This document shows, in pieces, positions 37,335 to 46,088 of a stretch of 64,000 nt of DNA (the first letter of the stretch is position 1; each line of letters begins with the position of its first letter). Origin of the DNA: Pararoseomonas baculiformis (GTDB taxonomy: Bacteria; Pseudomonadota; Alphaproteobacteria; Acetobacterales; Acetobacteraceae); assembly GCF_017813395.1 (NCBI RefSeq), contig NZ_JAGIZB010000002.1, positions 1-64,000 of the forward strand. Reading direction: 5' to 3'. Both the position numbers and the translations under genes were made by a program. The notes beneath the pieces are model-generated. The model was not told the DNA's origin, searched no databases, and was given only the letters and a program-made list of their open reading frames with translations.

Positions 37335-38293
37335 GCCGTCACCTCCGGAAGGTTGGCGATGGGCACCTGCCGTATGCGCGCCCGAAGGGCCTGCACATCC
37401 TCCCGGCCGGGATGAGCGGTGCCGGCATTCGAAACCGCCGCCGCGCCCGCGGCCACGCCCCAGGCAAAGGCATCCCTCGGGTCCCGCCCCCGCGCCAATT
37501 CAAGGGTCATGGCGGCCAGAAAGCTGTCCCCCGCGCCCACCGCGCCGCGCACCACGACGTCGAGCGCCGGCAGGCGGAGCACCCCATCCGCCGTGGCGAG
37601 GAGGGCGCCGTCCCGCCCCAGCGTGACCGCGACCAGGCGCACGCGGCCGGAGCGCGCCAGGTCCATCGCGGCCCCTTCCAGCGCCGCCGGATCCCGCAGC
37701 TCCCGCCCGATAAGGGCTTCGAATTCGCCGAGGCTCGGCTTCACCAGCTCGATGCCGCCCTTTTCGACCGCGGCCCGCAGCGCCTCGCCCGAAGTGTCCA
37801 GCACGAGCTTCGTGCCGCGCCCTGCGGCCAGGGCGGCGGCCTGCGCGTAGAAATCCGCGGGCACGCCGGCCGGCAGGCTGCCGCTGGCCACGAGCCAGCC
37901 GCCTTCTATCTCCTCGATCACCGCCAGGGCGGCGCCCCATTCAGACCCGAAAACCTCCGGCCCCTCGGGAACGAAGCGGTATTCGAGCTGGCTCGACTGG
38001 TCGAGCACGGTCTGGCTGATGCGCGTGCGCCCGGCGATGGGAATGCTGCGCCGGGGAACGCCGGCTTCGTCGAGCAGCTCCTCCAGGAAGTGGCCCGTGA
38101 CGCCGCCGGCCAGGATGACGGCCAGGGTTTCCCCCCCGAGCTCGCGCACGACGCGGGAGACGTTCACGCCGCCGCCGCCGGGATCCTGGCGCTCCGCGAA
38201 GGTCCGCACCTTCCGCACCGGCTGCACGGTCTTGGCCTCGCAGGCCAGATCGATCGTCGGGTTGAGCGTCAGTGTGGTGATCAGGGGGGGCAT
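37331..38293 (-). CDS. PfkB-family hexose kinase (1-phosphofructokinase / 6-phosphofructokinase II type)
   Basis: 320 residues from MPPLITTLTLNPTIDL, the family's typical start. Signature 1 DPGGGGVNVSRVVRELGG and the C-terminal anion-hole signature GAVGAGDSFLAAMTLELA are clear; GSLPAGVPADFY lies in between. Such proteins phosphorylate fructose-6-P, fructose-1-P or tagatose-6-P. The partner glucokinase favours a glycolytic PfkB (Pfk-2-like) role, but fructose-1-P cannot be excluded. Confidence 0.88.
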   Translation of the reverse strand: MPPLITTLTLNPTIDLACEAKTVQPVRKVRTFAERQDPGGGGVNVSRVVRELGGETLAVILAGGVTGHFLEELLDEAGVPRRSIPIAGRTRISQTVLDQSSQLEYRFVPEGPEVFGSEWGAALAVIEEIEGGWLVASGSLPAGVPADFYAQAAALAAGRGTKLVLDTSGEALRAAVEKGGIELVKPSLGEFEALIGRELRDPAALEGAAMDLARSGRVRLVAVTLGRDGALLATADGVLRLPALDVVVRGAVGAGDSFLAAMTLELARGRDPRDAFAWGVAAGAAAVSNAGTAHPGREDVQALRARIRQVPIANLPEVTA

Positions 38294-38692
38294 CGGGAAT
38301 CTGGCTCTCCTGGCTCGGGGGCCGGCGCGGGGCACCGGCCGGGCTGCGCGCGGTCCTGCGCCCGCCGCCCCATCCCGGCCATCGCGCCCGGCCTGGTCAA
38401 GCCGGTATGGCCGGCGGCGCGGCCCTTGCCATGGAATGGCGATCTGCCGATGAGAGCCGCTGGGGCGGATGGCGAGCCACCCGTGCCCGCGGGCAACGCG
38501 CCGGGCCGGTCATGGTTCCCGGCGGCCTCCTCTGTCCGGCGATGCGCGCCATGGGCAGCGGACGGCCGCCGCTTCGGCGCCGGTCCTCCGGAAGAGCCGC
38601 ATCCGGGGATCTATGAAAGCAGGAATGGCCGGGTGAAGCTGCGCATCATGGATGGCGGCCGGGCCAGGCCGGGACAGCACAGGACACACGAC
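38294..38692. other. Gap between PfkB kinase and alpha/beta hydrolase genes
   Basis: 399 bp between divergent genes. No credible frame, hairpin or RNA was recognised; it presumably holds both promoters. An in-frame ATG at 38648 could extend the hydrolase by 15 residues. Confidence 0.4.
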
Positions 38693-39595
38693 ATGAACCC
38701 TGCCATGCCGCATGACGCGCCGCTTCCGCCCGATGAGCATGAGCTGCACTACAACCCGCAGCGGGCCTTCCCGGATTTCGCCAGCTATCGCGAGCGGCGC
38801 GCGCCGGTGAACGACGCGGCGCATGCCACGCTGCGCAAGGAAGCGGACATCGCCTATGGCGAGCATCCCCGCCGGCGGCTCGATATCTATCCGGCCGGCC
38901 GCGCTGGCGCGCCGGTGCATGTGTTCTTCCATGGCGGGTACTGGCGCGCGAACGACAAGGAGAGCTTCGCCTTCGTCGCGCGGGAACTGGTGCGCAACGG
39001 CATCACCGCCGTGGTGCCGAACTACGAGCTCTGCCCCGGCTCCACGCTGGACGGAACGGTGGAATCCGCCATCGCCGCCGTGGAATGGACCCGGCGGCAC
39101 ATCGCGGAGCATGGCGGCGATCCCATGGCCATCAGCCTGTCTGGCCATTCGGCGGGCGCGCATCTCTGCGCCGCGGCGCTGGCGGCGGATTGGCGGGGCA
39201 GGGGGGTGGATCCCGGCTTCCTGCGCGGGGCGGTGATGATCAGCGGGATCTTTGATCCCTCCCGGGCGATCGGCACCAGCGTCAATGCCGATCTGTGTCT
39301 CACGCCCGAGCTCGCCGCGCGGCACGACCTGGAACGCCGCGCGCCGGTCGCCGACTGCCCCGTGCATCTCTTCGTCGGCGGGCGGGAGCCCTGGCGCTGG
39401 ATCGACCTCACCTTCCGCTACGCGCACAATCTGCGCCGGCATGGCGGTGACCCGGAGGTGCATGTGCTGCCGGGCTACAACCATTTCGACATTATCGACC
39501 AGTACATGGAGCCGGGGAGCCCGGTCCTGCGGGCGGTGCTGCGCTCTGCGCTCGGCCCGGGGCAGGAGCCCGCGCCCGGCGCGGCGGGGCCCTGA
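38693..39595 (+). CDS. Alpha/beta hydrolase (arylformamidase/BD-FAE-like)
   Basis: 300 residues. Oxyanion motif FFHGGYWRAND, nucleophile GHSAGAH (Ser in SLSGHSAGAHL) and late His in LPGYNHFDII fit the kynurenine formamidase/carboxylesterase group. DIYPAGRAGAPVHVF precedes the HGGYW motif as in formamidases. Without kynurenine genes nearby the substrate stays open. No signal peptide, hence cytoplasmic. It converges with an MFS gene. Confidence 0.82.
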   Translation: MNPAMPHDAPLPPDEHELHYNPQRAFPDFASYRERRAPVNDAAHATLRKEADIAYGEHPRRRLDIYPAGRAGAPVHVFFHGGYWRANDKESFAFVARELVRNGITAVVPNYELCPGSTLDGTVESAIAAVEWTRRHIAEHGGDPMAISLSGHSAGAHLCAAALAADWRGRGVDPGFLRGAVMISGIFDPSRAIGTSVNADLCLTPELAARHDLERRAPVADCPVHLFVGGREPWRWIDLTFRYAHNLRRHGGDPEVHVLPGYNHFDIIDQYMEPGSPVLRAVLRSALGPGQEPAPGAAGP

Positions 39596-39638
39596 ACATC
39601 CGCAGCGCGTCCCGGGAGGGATTCCGCGCCGCCGTTTA

Positions 39639-40865
39639 TCACCCCGTCGGGCGGCGCCGCAGCGCGATCGGCAGCAGCGCCACCACGAGCAGGATGTTCA
39701 GCACCGCCCCGGCGCAGAGCACGGCCAGGGTCGTCGTCACGCCGAAGCCGTCGAGCAACCAACCGCCGATAGCCGGGGCGGCGGCTTGCGCCACCAGCAC
39801 CGGCATGGCCATCCGGCCCATGAGGATGGCGTAGCCTTCCCGCCCGAAGAGCGCGAGCGGCACGGTGCCGCGCGCGATGGAGCGGATGCCGCTGCCCGCG
39901 CCGTAGAGGATGATCCCGGCCGCCGCCACCGCCATGTCTCCCACCAGCATGCCAAGCCCGATGGCGACCAGGAGGGTGGAGGCGAGAAGGCTCCAGATCG
40001 GGTGCAGGCGCCGCCCCACCAGCATCTCCAGCACCCGCGCGCCGACCTGGCTCGGGCCGATCAGCGTGCCCAGCGTCACCGCCGCGGCCAGCCCCAGGCC
40101 GCGCGCCTGCAGCAGCGTGAGGAGATGGACCGAGACCACCGTCATCACCACGGCCGCAAGGGTGAAGCCGGCCGCCAGCAGCAGGAAGGCGAGGCGCTGC
40201 CCGGGTTGGACGGAGCCCACCGGCGCGCCGGGCCCTTTGCTGGCCGGGGCGGCGCGTGCCTCCTCGCGCGGGATGCCCAGAAGGTAGAGCGGCAACACCA
40301 CCGCGAGCAGGATGGCGGCATAGGTCAGGCAGGTTCCGCGCCAGCCCAGCCACTCCACGAGGAAGGCACTGAGCGGCCAGCAAACCGTGCTCGCGAAGCC
40401 GCCGAACAGGGTGACCTGGGTGATGGCACCGCGGGCATCCTCGCCATAGAGGCGGCCGAGGGTGGAGAAAGCGGGATCATAGAGCCCGGCCCCCATGCCC
40501 AGCCCGATGATTCCCCAGGCCGCGACAAAGACGGGCAGGCCCGGTGCCAGGCCGAGCATGAGAAGCCCGAGCGCCAGCAGCACCGCGCTGGTGGCGAGGA
40601 CGGGACGCCCGCCATGCCGCTCGATCAGATGGCCGATGCGCGGGGAAGCGAGGCCCGAGACCAGCATGCCGAAGGATAGTGCGCCCATGACCCAGGACAG
40701 CGGCCATCCGGTATCGGCGGCAACCGGCCCGGCCAGCACCGCCAGCAGGTAGTAGGAAGAGCCCCAGGCGAGGATCTGGCTGATCCCGATCGCGGAGACC
40801 ACCCCGAGCCTGGAGGGGGCGGGGGGAAGGCCCGCCGGGCCCGCATCCGCCATGGCGCCGCTCAT
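39639..40865 (-). CDS. MFS transporter
   Basis: 408 residues, 12 hydrophobic segments. GHLIERHGGRPVLATSAVLLALGL is the MFS loop 2-3 region, and ARGAITQVTLFGGFASTVCWPLSAFL follows in TM5-6. The ATG overlaps the stop of the truncated flavoprotein frame (ATGA); MADAG four codons later is an alternative. It forms a unit with that remnant and the PadR regulator; a role in export of a toxic compound is plausible, not shown. Confidence 0.8.
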   Translation of the reverse strand: MSGAMADAGPAGLPPAPSRLGVVSAIGISQILAWGSSYYLLAVLAGPVAADTGWPLSWVMGALSFGMLVSGLASPRIGHLIERHGGRPVLATSAVLLALGLLMLGLAPGLPVFVAAWGIIGLGMGAGLYDPAFSTLGRLYGEDARGAITQVTLFGGFASTVCWPLSAFLVEWLGWRGTCLTYAAILLAVVLPLYLLGIPREEARAAPASKGPGAPVGSVQPGQRLAFLLLAAGFTLAAVVMTVVSVHLLTLLQARGLGLAAAVTLGTLIGPSQVGARVLEMLVGRRLHPIWSLLASTLLVAIGLGMLVGDMAVAAAGIILYGAGSGIRSIARGTVPLALFGREGYAILMGRMAMPVLVAQAAAPAIGGWLLDGFGVTTTLAVLCAGAVLNILLVVALLPIALRRRPTG

Positions 40866-41017
40866 GGAGCGTGCTCAAGCGGAGCGGCGGAAAGAGGGCC
40901 GGGTGCCAGCAGATGCGCCGCGGCGGCGAGCCTCACCGGGGCGGCGCCGATGACCGCAATCGGCAGGGGGCTGTCGGCCGGCCGTGATGCGTGCGGGGTG
41001 GCGCGGCGGCTGGTCAT
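40862..41017 (-). pseudogene. Truncated N-terminus of an FAD/NAD(P)-binding oxidoreductase
   Basis: 51 residues from an ATG with AAGGAG 5 bases upstream. PLPIAVIGAAPVRLAAAAHLL matches the first Rossmann strand-turn-helix of flavoproteins (normally VIGAGPVGLAAAAHLL), but two of the glycines are replaced (A and R) and the protein ends 20 residues later. The rest of the enzyme is absent. Probably a deletion remnant retained because its stop overlaps the MFS start. Confidence 0.55.
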
Positions 41018-41075
41018 GCCCGCTCCTTGGGGGAATACCCATCGCTGGACGATGTATCGGGATGAGAACGGGGCG

Positions 41076-41495
41076 TTAGCCGCATGGGCAGCCCTTTTCG
41101 CCTCGCCGGGTCTCGTCCGCACGCCCGGTCTCCAGAAGGGCGGCCGTCGCGTCCATCCAGGCGCCCAGGCCGGTGCGGAAGGCCTCCCGGCCCTTCTCCG
41201 TCAGCGTATAGACCTTCCGTTCCCGCCCCGAGACGATCTCTGGCTGCGCGGTCAGGTACCCGCCCTGCTCGAACTCCCGGAGAGTCGGGTAGAGCGCACC
41301 TTCGGAGGGGGAGCAGCATCCGCGCGTCGTGCGCTCCACGGCCCGCGCGATGTCGTAGCCATGGGCCGGGCCGTCATGCAGCACCTGCAGGACGAAGAAG
41401 CGGCTCAGCGCCATTTTGATCGTCCCTGCCCAATAGGCAGGGTCGGTAAAGTCCGGGCTTGGCCGTGTGGAGGCGATGGCGGGCCGGCTGGGCAT
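41076..41495 (-). CDS. PadR-family transcriptional regulator with paired cysteines
   Basis: 139 residues. PadR winged helix: YWAGTIKMALSRFFVLQVLHDGPAHGYDIARAVERTT, then SEGALYPTLREFEQGGYL and GRERKVYTLTEKGREAF. Adjacent cysteines (GCCSPSEG, about residues 60-61) sit at the start of the recognition region, and the C-terminus ends CPCG. These could bind a metal or metalloid or sense thiol stress (inference). The start is uncertain. It faces the truncated flavoprotein/MFS unit, its likely target. Confidence 0.82.
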   Translation of the reverse strand: MPSRPAIASTRPSPDFTDPAYWAGTIKMALSRFFVLQVLHDGPAHGYDIARAVERTTRGCCSPSEGALYPTLREFEQGGYLTAQPEIVSGRERKVYTLTEKGREAFRTGLGAWMDATAALLETGRADETRRGEKGCPCG

Positions 41496-41605
41496 GGACG
41501 GAGCCTATGCCTCGGCATCCGAGGTATCAAGCGCGGAGCGCTGGCTTCGAGAGGCGGGAAGGGGGGACCCGCGTCCTCCCCGCTCCCCTATCACCGGATG
41601 CCGCG

Positions 41606-43342
41606 CTACCCGCCCAGTGCCATCGCTTCCCTGGAGGGTTCCGCCGCCGCGTCGCCCCGCGCCATGTGGCGGGCGGCGATATAGCCGAAGGTGAGGGCCG
41701 GCCCGAGGGTGATGCCGCCGCCGGGGTAGTTCCCGCCCATGATGCTCGCCATGTCGTTGCCGGCGGCATAGAGGCCGTGAATGGGCTGCCCCGCCTCGTC
41801 CAGCACCTGCGCATCGCCATTCGCGCGCAGCCCGGCGAAGGTGCCGAGATCGCCCACCACTACCTCCACCGCATAGAAGGGGCCCTGCGCGATCGGTGCG
41901 AGGCAAGGATTGGGCTGGAATTCCGGATCGCCGTTGAAGCGGTTATAGGCGGTGGAACCCTTGCCGAAGGCGCGGTCCTCGCCCCGCGCCATGTCGCTGT
42001 TCCACTCGGCTATAGTGGCTTCCAGCCCTGCGGGATCGATCCCTGCCGCGCGCGCCAGTTCCGCGACCGTCTTCCCCGCCTTGAGATAGCCCGACCGGAT
42101 ATGCGCGCCATGGGGCACGGGAAAGGGCTTCACGAAGCCCAGCCCGAAGCGCTTCAGGAAGGGCTGGTCCACCACCAGGAAGGCGCGCGCCGCCTCGCCC
42201 GGCTTCTGCGCGGCGAAGAGCGCCTGGATAAAGTCGTGGTAGGAATTCGCCTCGTTCACGAAGCGCCTGCCATTCGGCAGCACGGCGATCAGCCCGGGCT
42301 TGGCGCGATCGATGAAATGCGGGAACACGCCCCAGCTTCCATCCTTGCGCGGCACGCGGGAGACCGGGACCCAGGCCGCGGCATTGGGATAGCCCTGCTC
42401 CACCACCGCGCCCACGCCTTCGCCCAGGCGCAGGCCATCGCCGGTATTGCCGGCCGGGGCAGGGGAGAAGTGGCCTGTGTTCGCCTGGTCATGCGGGAAC
42501 ATCGCCCGGCGGCGATCCTTGTCCTGCGGGAAGCCGCCAGCGGCGAGAACGACGCCGCGGCGGCTGCGCACCCGGATCTCCTTGCCCTCATGCCGCACCA
42601 CCGCGCCGCGCACGGCCGCGCCCTCTCGTTGAAGCCGCAGGGCGGGGCTGTCGGTCCAGACCTGCACGCCGCGGTCCAGCGCGCTGCGGAACAGCCGCGC
42701 GGCCAGAGCATTCCCATTGGTGAGCAGCATCCCCCGCCCGTTCAGCAGCAGGTCGCGCGCATGGGAGGTGAGGCGACCCGCGACATAGGCCGCCGAGGCG
42801 AGGGAGCGGGTGACATTGAAGAAGTGCTTCAGCTCCGGCCCTGAGCCGATCATCAGCCCGACGAAGGTCAGCTCCGGCAGGGGCGGGCGCAGGCGCTTCA
42901 GTTCCCCGCCCAGCCCCTGCGCGCGATAGGGCTGTGCCTTGATGGAACGCCCGCCGGACCGGCCGCCCGGTGCGGTGGGGTGGTAATCGGAAAAGGCCGA
43001 GGCCGGCTCGAACCGCACCGCCGTCTCGCGGTGGAAGAAGTCCACCGCTTCCGGCCCGGCCTCCAGGAAGGCATCCACGGCGTCCGCGTTGAAGTGGTTG
43101 CCCGCCTCATGCCGCAGATAGGTGCGGGCCTCCTCCACGCTGTCCTCGATGCCGTCCTCGCGGGAGACGGGGTTGTTCGGCACCCAGAGGAAGCCGCCGG
43201 AAAGGGCGGTGGTGCCACCGACATAGGGCTCCTTCTCCGCCACGATCACCGAGAGGCCGCGCGCCGCCGCCGCTACCGCCGCCGAAAGCCCGCCCGCGCC
43301 GGAGCCGACCACCAGCACGTCGCATTCCACCGTGTCGGTCAT
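41606..43342 (-). CDS. FAD-dependent oxidoreductase, 3-ketosteroid dehydrogenase/fumarate reductase-like
   Basis: 578 residues from MTDTVECDVLVVGSGAGGLSAA, overlapping the previous gene by ATGA. The dinucleotide motif is [17 protein letters not shown] (13-29); VIVAEKEPYVGGTTALSGGFLWVPNN and the C-terminal GGNYPGGGITLGPALTFGYIAARH match the flavoprotein of ketosteroid 1-dehydrogenases and related FAD enzymes. It probably desaturates a cyclic ketone or reduces an enoate. Last gene of the SDR-EthD-OYE-FAD operon. Confidence 0.85.
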   Translation of the reverse strand: MTDTVECDVLVVGSGAGGLSAAVAAAARGLSVIVAEKEPYVGGTTALSGGFLWVPNNPVSREDGIEDSVEEARTYLRHEAGNHFNADAVDAFLEAGPEAVDFFHRETAVRFEPASAFSDYHPTAPGGRSGGRSIKAQPYRAQGLGGELKRLRPPLPELTFVGLMIGSGPELKHFFNVTRSLASAAYVAGRLTSHARDLLLNGRGMLLTNGNALAARLFRSALDRGVQVWTDSPALRLQREGAAVRGAVVRHEGKEIRVRSRRGVVLAAGGFPQDKDRRRAMFPHDQANTGHFSPAPAGNTGDGLRLGEGVGAVVEQGYPNAAAWVPVSRVPRKDGSWGVFPHFIDRAKPGLIAVLPNGRRFVNEANSYHDFIQALFAAQKPGEAARAFLVVDQPFLKRFGLGFVKPFPVPHGAHIRSGYLKAGKTVAELARAAGIDPAGLEATIAEWNSDMARGEDRAFGKGSTAYNRFNGDPEFQPNPCLAPIAQGPFYAVEVVVGDLGTFAGLRANGDAQVLDEAGQPIHGLYAAGNDMASIMGGNYPGGGITLGPALTFGYIAARHMARGDAAAEPSREAMALGG

Positions 43343-44526
43343 GCCGTTTCCTCCTTTTCCGAAAGGGCGCCGCGCGCCACCGCATCGCGGCGCGCCCGCA
43401 GGACCTCGCCCATCTGCTGTTCGCGCCTGGCCAGCCAGACGCCGTGGCGTTCCGGCCAATCCGCGTAATCCTCTTCCAGGCCAAGCTGTTCCGCTGCCCG
43501 CCTGGCCCAGTAGGGATCGCGCAGCGCCTCCCGCGCGATCGCGACCAGATCCGCCTGGCCCGCGCGCAGGATCGCCTCTGCCTGCGGTCCATCCAGGATC
43601 ATGCCGACGGCCTGCGTGATCACTCCCGCGCCGTGCCGGATGGATTCCGCGAAGCCGGTCTGGAAGCCCAGCCCACGCGGAACGGTGATGCGCCGCGTCT
43701 CCTCGGTCAGCCCGCCGGAGGACACGTCCACCACATCCACGCCGCGCTCCTTCAGCGCCCGCGCGAGCTGGATGGAATCCCCGATCCCCCAGCCGCCCTC
43801 CGCGCCATCCACGGCCGAAATCCGGCAGAAGACCGGCTTGTCCGCCGGCCAGGAGGTGCGCACCCGGGCGGCGATCTCCAGCGCCAGCCGCATCCGCCCG
43901 CCGAGGTCGCCGCCATAGGCATCCGTGCGGCGGTTGGAGAGGGGGGAGAGGAAGCTGGCGACGAGATAGCCATGCCCGAAATGCAGCTCGATCACATCGA
44001 AGCCTGCCGCCTCGGCGCGCCGCGCCGCCGTGGCGAAATCCTCCGTCACCCGCGCGATGGCGGTCTCGTCCATCGCCTCCGGCACGCTCCATTCCGGACC
44101 GGCGGCAAGCGCGCTCGGGCCGAGGCGTGCCCAGCCCCGCGCGGCCAGCTCGTCCGCCGTGAAGGCCCGCCCGCCATGCCAGAGCGCCTGGCTGCCTGCC
44201 TTGCGCCCGGCATGGGCCAGCTGCACGCCGATGGCCGCGCCCTGGCCATGCACGAAGTCCACCACGCGGCGCAGGGGCGCCACTTGCGCGCCGTTCCAGA
44301 GCCCGAGATCGGCCACCCCGATCCGTCCTTCCGGGGAGACGGCCGTGCTCTCCGTCAGGATCAGCCCCGCCCCGCCGAGCGCGAATTTGCCAAGATGCAC
44401 GAGATGCCAGTCCGTCGCGCATCCGTCCTCCGCCGCATGCTGGCACATGGGGGAGATGACCACGCGGTTCCGCAGCCGCAGCCCGCGCAGGTCTATCGGG
44501 GAGAAGAGGAGGGGAGGTTCCGCCAT
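43339..44526 (-). CDS. NADH:flavin oxidoreductase, old yellow enzyme family
   Basis: 395 residues, FMN TIM barrel. N-terminal LLFSPIDLRGLRLRNRVVISPMCQHAAEDG, the central GVQLAHAGRK and FDVIELHFGHGYLVASFLSPLSNRRTDAYGG are OYE (YqjM/xenobiotic reductase type) signatures with the catalytic His/His-like pair. Uses NAD(P)H to reduce activated C=C bonds. Coupled to both neighbours (TGATG to EthD gene, ATGA to FAD gene), so it probably acts in the same ring- or enone-degrading route. Confidence 0.9.
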   Translation of the reverse strand: MAEPPLLFSPIDLRGLRLRNRVVISPMCQHAAEDGCATDWHLVHLGKFALGGAGLILTESTAVSPEGRIGVADLGLWNGAQVAPLRRVVDFVHGQGAAIGVQLAHAGRKAGSQALWHGGRAFTADELAARGWARLGPSALAAGPEWSVPEAMDETAIARVTEDFATAARRAEAAGFDVIELHFGHGYLVASFLSPLSNRRTDAYGGDLGGRMRLALEIAARVRTSWPADKPVFCRISAVDGAEGGWGIGDSIQLARALKERGVDVVDVSSGGLTEETRRITVPRGLGFQTGFAESIRHGAGVITQAVGMILDGPQAEAILRAGQADLVAIAREALRDPYWARRAAEQLGLEEDYADWPERHGVWLARREQQMGEVLRARRDAVARGALSEKEETA

Positions 44527-45203
44527 CAGAGCACCGGATGGACCTCGACGAGGAAGGTCGTGATCTCCGCGATGAAATCGAGCGCGTGGCGCTGCGATAC
44601 CTCGGCCGCCTGCGAGGCGAAGGCCGCCTTCAGGTCATCCAGGCTGCGGAACCACATCTCCACCACCCCATCGACGGGCAGTGCCTCGTAGTCCGTCGCG
44701 CGCCCCGCCTGCCGTGCGACGACGAGGTTCTGCGTGTAGCCCGCGAGGCCCGGAAACCTGCCCACGGCCTCTGCGTGGAAACCGAACCATTCTTCCCGGA
44801 AGCGTGCGGCATCGATATCCGGCCGCCGCCGCAGCAGCGACATCCGCTTGACCAGCGGCCCCTCCGCCACGGGCACCACCGCGTTCGGCTCGGTCACGAG
44901 GATGCCCCGCAGGATGGCGAAGCGGTCGTTGTCCGGCCCTATCGGGTTCATCTCCGGCAATGCGGCCGCGGCATCCATCGCGGCGCGGTCGTCGAAGGAA
45001 AGCTGCGAAATCCCGTCCAGCTCCCACCCGCCCCGCGCATGGTCGATGGCCAGTTGGGACCGGTCCGTCACCAGGTTCTGCTGGTACCGACGCAGCCCGG
45101 GCAGGCGCGCCGCCAGGGGCCCGTGCACCTCGCGCCAGTACTGGCGGAAGTGATCCGGCCCGATATCCGGCCGGCGCTCCAGCAGGCCCATGCGGATGAT
45201 CAT
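44526..45203 (-). CDS. Tandem EthD-domain protein
   Basis: 225 residues made of two similar halves: residues 1-105 (LLERRPDIGPDHFRQYWREVHGPL...LPGLRRYQQNLV) and 115-225 (LLRRRPDIDAARFREEWFGFHAEA...FPGLAGYTQNLV). Each is an EthD-type dimeric alpha/beta barrel. EthD proteins accompany catabolic oxidoreductases with poorly known roles. The start ATG 45203 lies 5 bases after the SDR stop. Confidence 0.85.
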   Translation of the reverse strand: MIIRMGLLERRPDIGPDHFRQYWREVHGPLAARLPGLRRYQQNLVTDRSQLAIDHARGGWELDGISQLSFDDRAAMDAAAALPEMNPIGPDNDRFAILRGILVTEPNAVVPVAEGPLVKRMSLLRRRPDIDAARFREEWFGFHAEAVGRFPGLAGYTQNLVVARQAGRATDYEALPVDGVVEMWFRSLDDLKAAFASQAAEVSQRHALDFIAEITTFLVEVHPVL

Positions 45204-45208
45204 CGCCG

Positions 45209-45949
45209 TCAGACCGCCAGGTAGCCGCCATCGACCACCAGCGTGCTGCCGGTGACGTAGCTCGACATGTCGGATGCCAGGAACACCACGGGGCCCACCA
45301 GCTCCTCCGGCTCGCCGTAGCGGCGCATGGGGATGCGGGCGAGGAAGCGTTCTGAACGCTCGGGGTTGAGGCGCGTGGCCTCGGTCATCCGCGTGGCGAA
45401 GGTGCCGGGCGCGATGGCGTTCACCCGTACGCCGTCCGGCGCCAGTTCCTGGGCCAGCGCCTGGGTCAGCGCACGCACCCCGGCCTTGGAGACGGGATAG
45501 CTGACCGATGTGTTGGTGGAAACGAAGGAGGCGATGGAGGCGATGTTCACAACCCTGCCCTTGCGGCGCCGCAGCGCGGGAAGGAAGGCGCGGGTGACGT
45601 TCATAGTGCCGCGCAGGTTGATGTCCATGGCCGCGTCCCAGGCGCGGTCCAGCGCATCGTCGTCGACGCTGTGGCGAGGACAGACCCCGGCATTGTTCAC
45701 GAGCACGCTTGGATCGCCCAGCTCGGCTTCCAGGCGGGCGGCCAGGTTGCGGCAGGCCTCCAGATCCGTAACGTCCAGCTGATAGGCCCGGGCTTCCCCG
45801 CCGATTCGCGCGGCCGTTTCCCGGGCCAGCGCGGCATCGATATCGGTGACCACCACCCCCGCGCCATGCTGCGCCAAGCCAGCGGCCATGGCGGCCCCGT
45901 TGCCCTGGCCGGCCCCGGTGACGAGGGCGAGATGTCCCGCAAGCAGCAT
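45209..45949 (-). CDS. SDR-family NAD(P)-dependent dehydrogenase
   Basis: 246 residues from MLLAGHLALVTGAG, chosen for family fit, with GGAAGGAA upstream. Classical SDR motifs: TGAGQGNG (cofactor), NNAGV, catalytic Ser in NIASIAS, YPVSK with the Tyr and Lys, and PGTFATRM. Length and motif set fit a FabG-like 3-ketoacyl/alcohol dehydrogenase. First gene of the minus-strand operon; its start lies 306 bp from the divergent ABC operon. Confidence 0.9.
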   Translation of the reverse strand: MLLAGHLALVTGAGQGNGAAMAAGLAQHGAGVVVTDIDAALARETAARIGGEARAYQLDVTDLEACRNLAARLEAELGDPSVLVNNAGVCPRHSVDDDALDRAWDAAMDINLRGTMNVTRAFLPALRRRKGRVVNIASIASFVSTNTSVSYPVSKAGVRALTQALAQELAPDGVRVNAIAPGTFATRMTEATRLNPERSERFLARIPMRRYGEPEELVGPVVFLASDMSSYVTGSTLVVDGGYLAV

Positions 45950-46041
45950 GCGCGCCGTTCCTTCCCCTGCCGCGGCACCTGCTCCGGGCACCCGCTGGCC
46001 GGCATTCTCTTCTGGAAGATGCCGGGGCCAGGGGATCACGG

Positions 46042-46057
46042 TGCGAATGCATTCGCA
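46042..46057. promoter_or_regulatory. Perfect 16-bp palindrome, candidate operator
   Basis: TGCGAATGCATTCGCA, a perfect dyad in the gap between the divergent SDR and ABC-receptor genes. It lies 93 bases from the SDR start and is a typical operator layout. Regulator unknown; the IclR protein of the locus is the first candidate. Confidence 0.6.
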
Positions 46058-46062
46058 AGGGA

Positions 46063-46088
46063 CAAATCGTCTCCACTGAGACGTTTTG
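46063..46088. promoter_or_regulatory. 26-bp imperfect inverted repeat, candidate operator
   Basis: CAAA-t-CGTCTC, centre CACT, then GAGACG-t-TTTG: 10 of 11 pairs match. Only 5 bases separate it from the neighbouring 16-bp palindrome, so both may be occupied together. Composition and spacing fit an IclR-type site, but this is inference. Confidence 0.55.
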
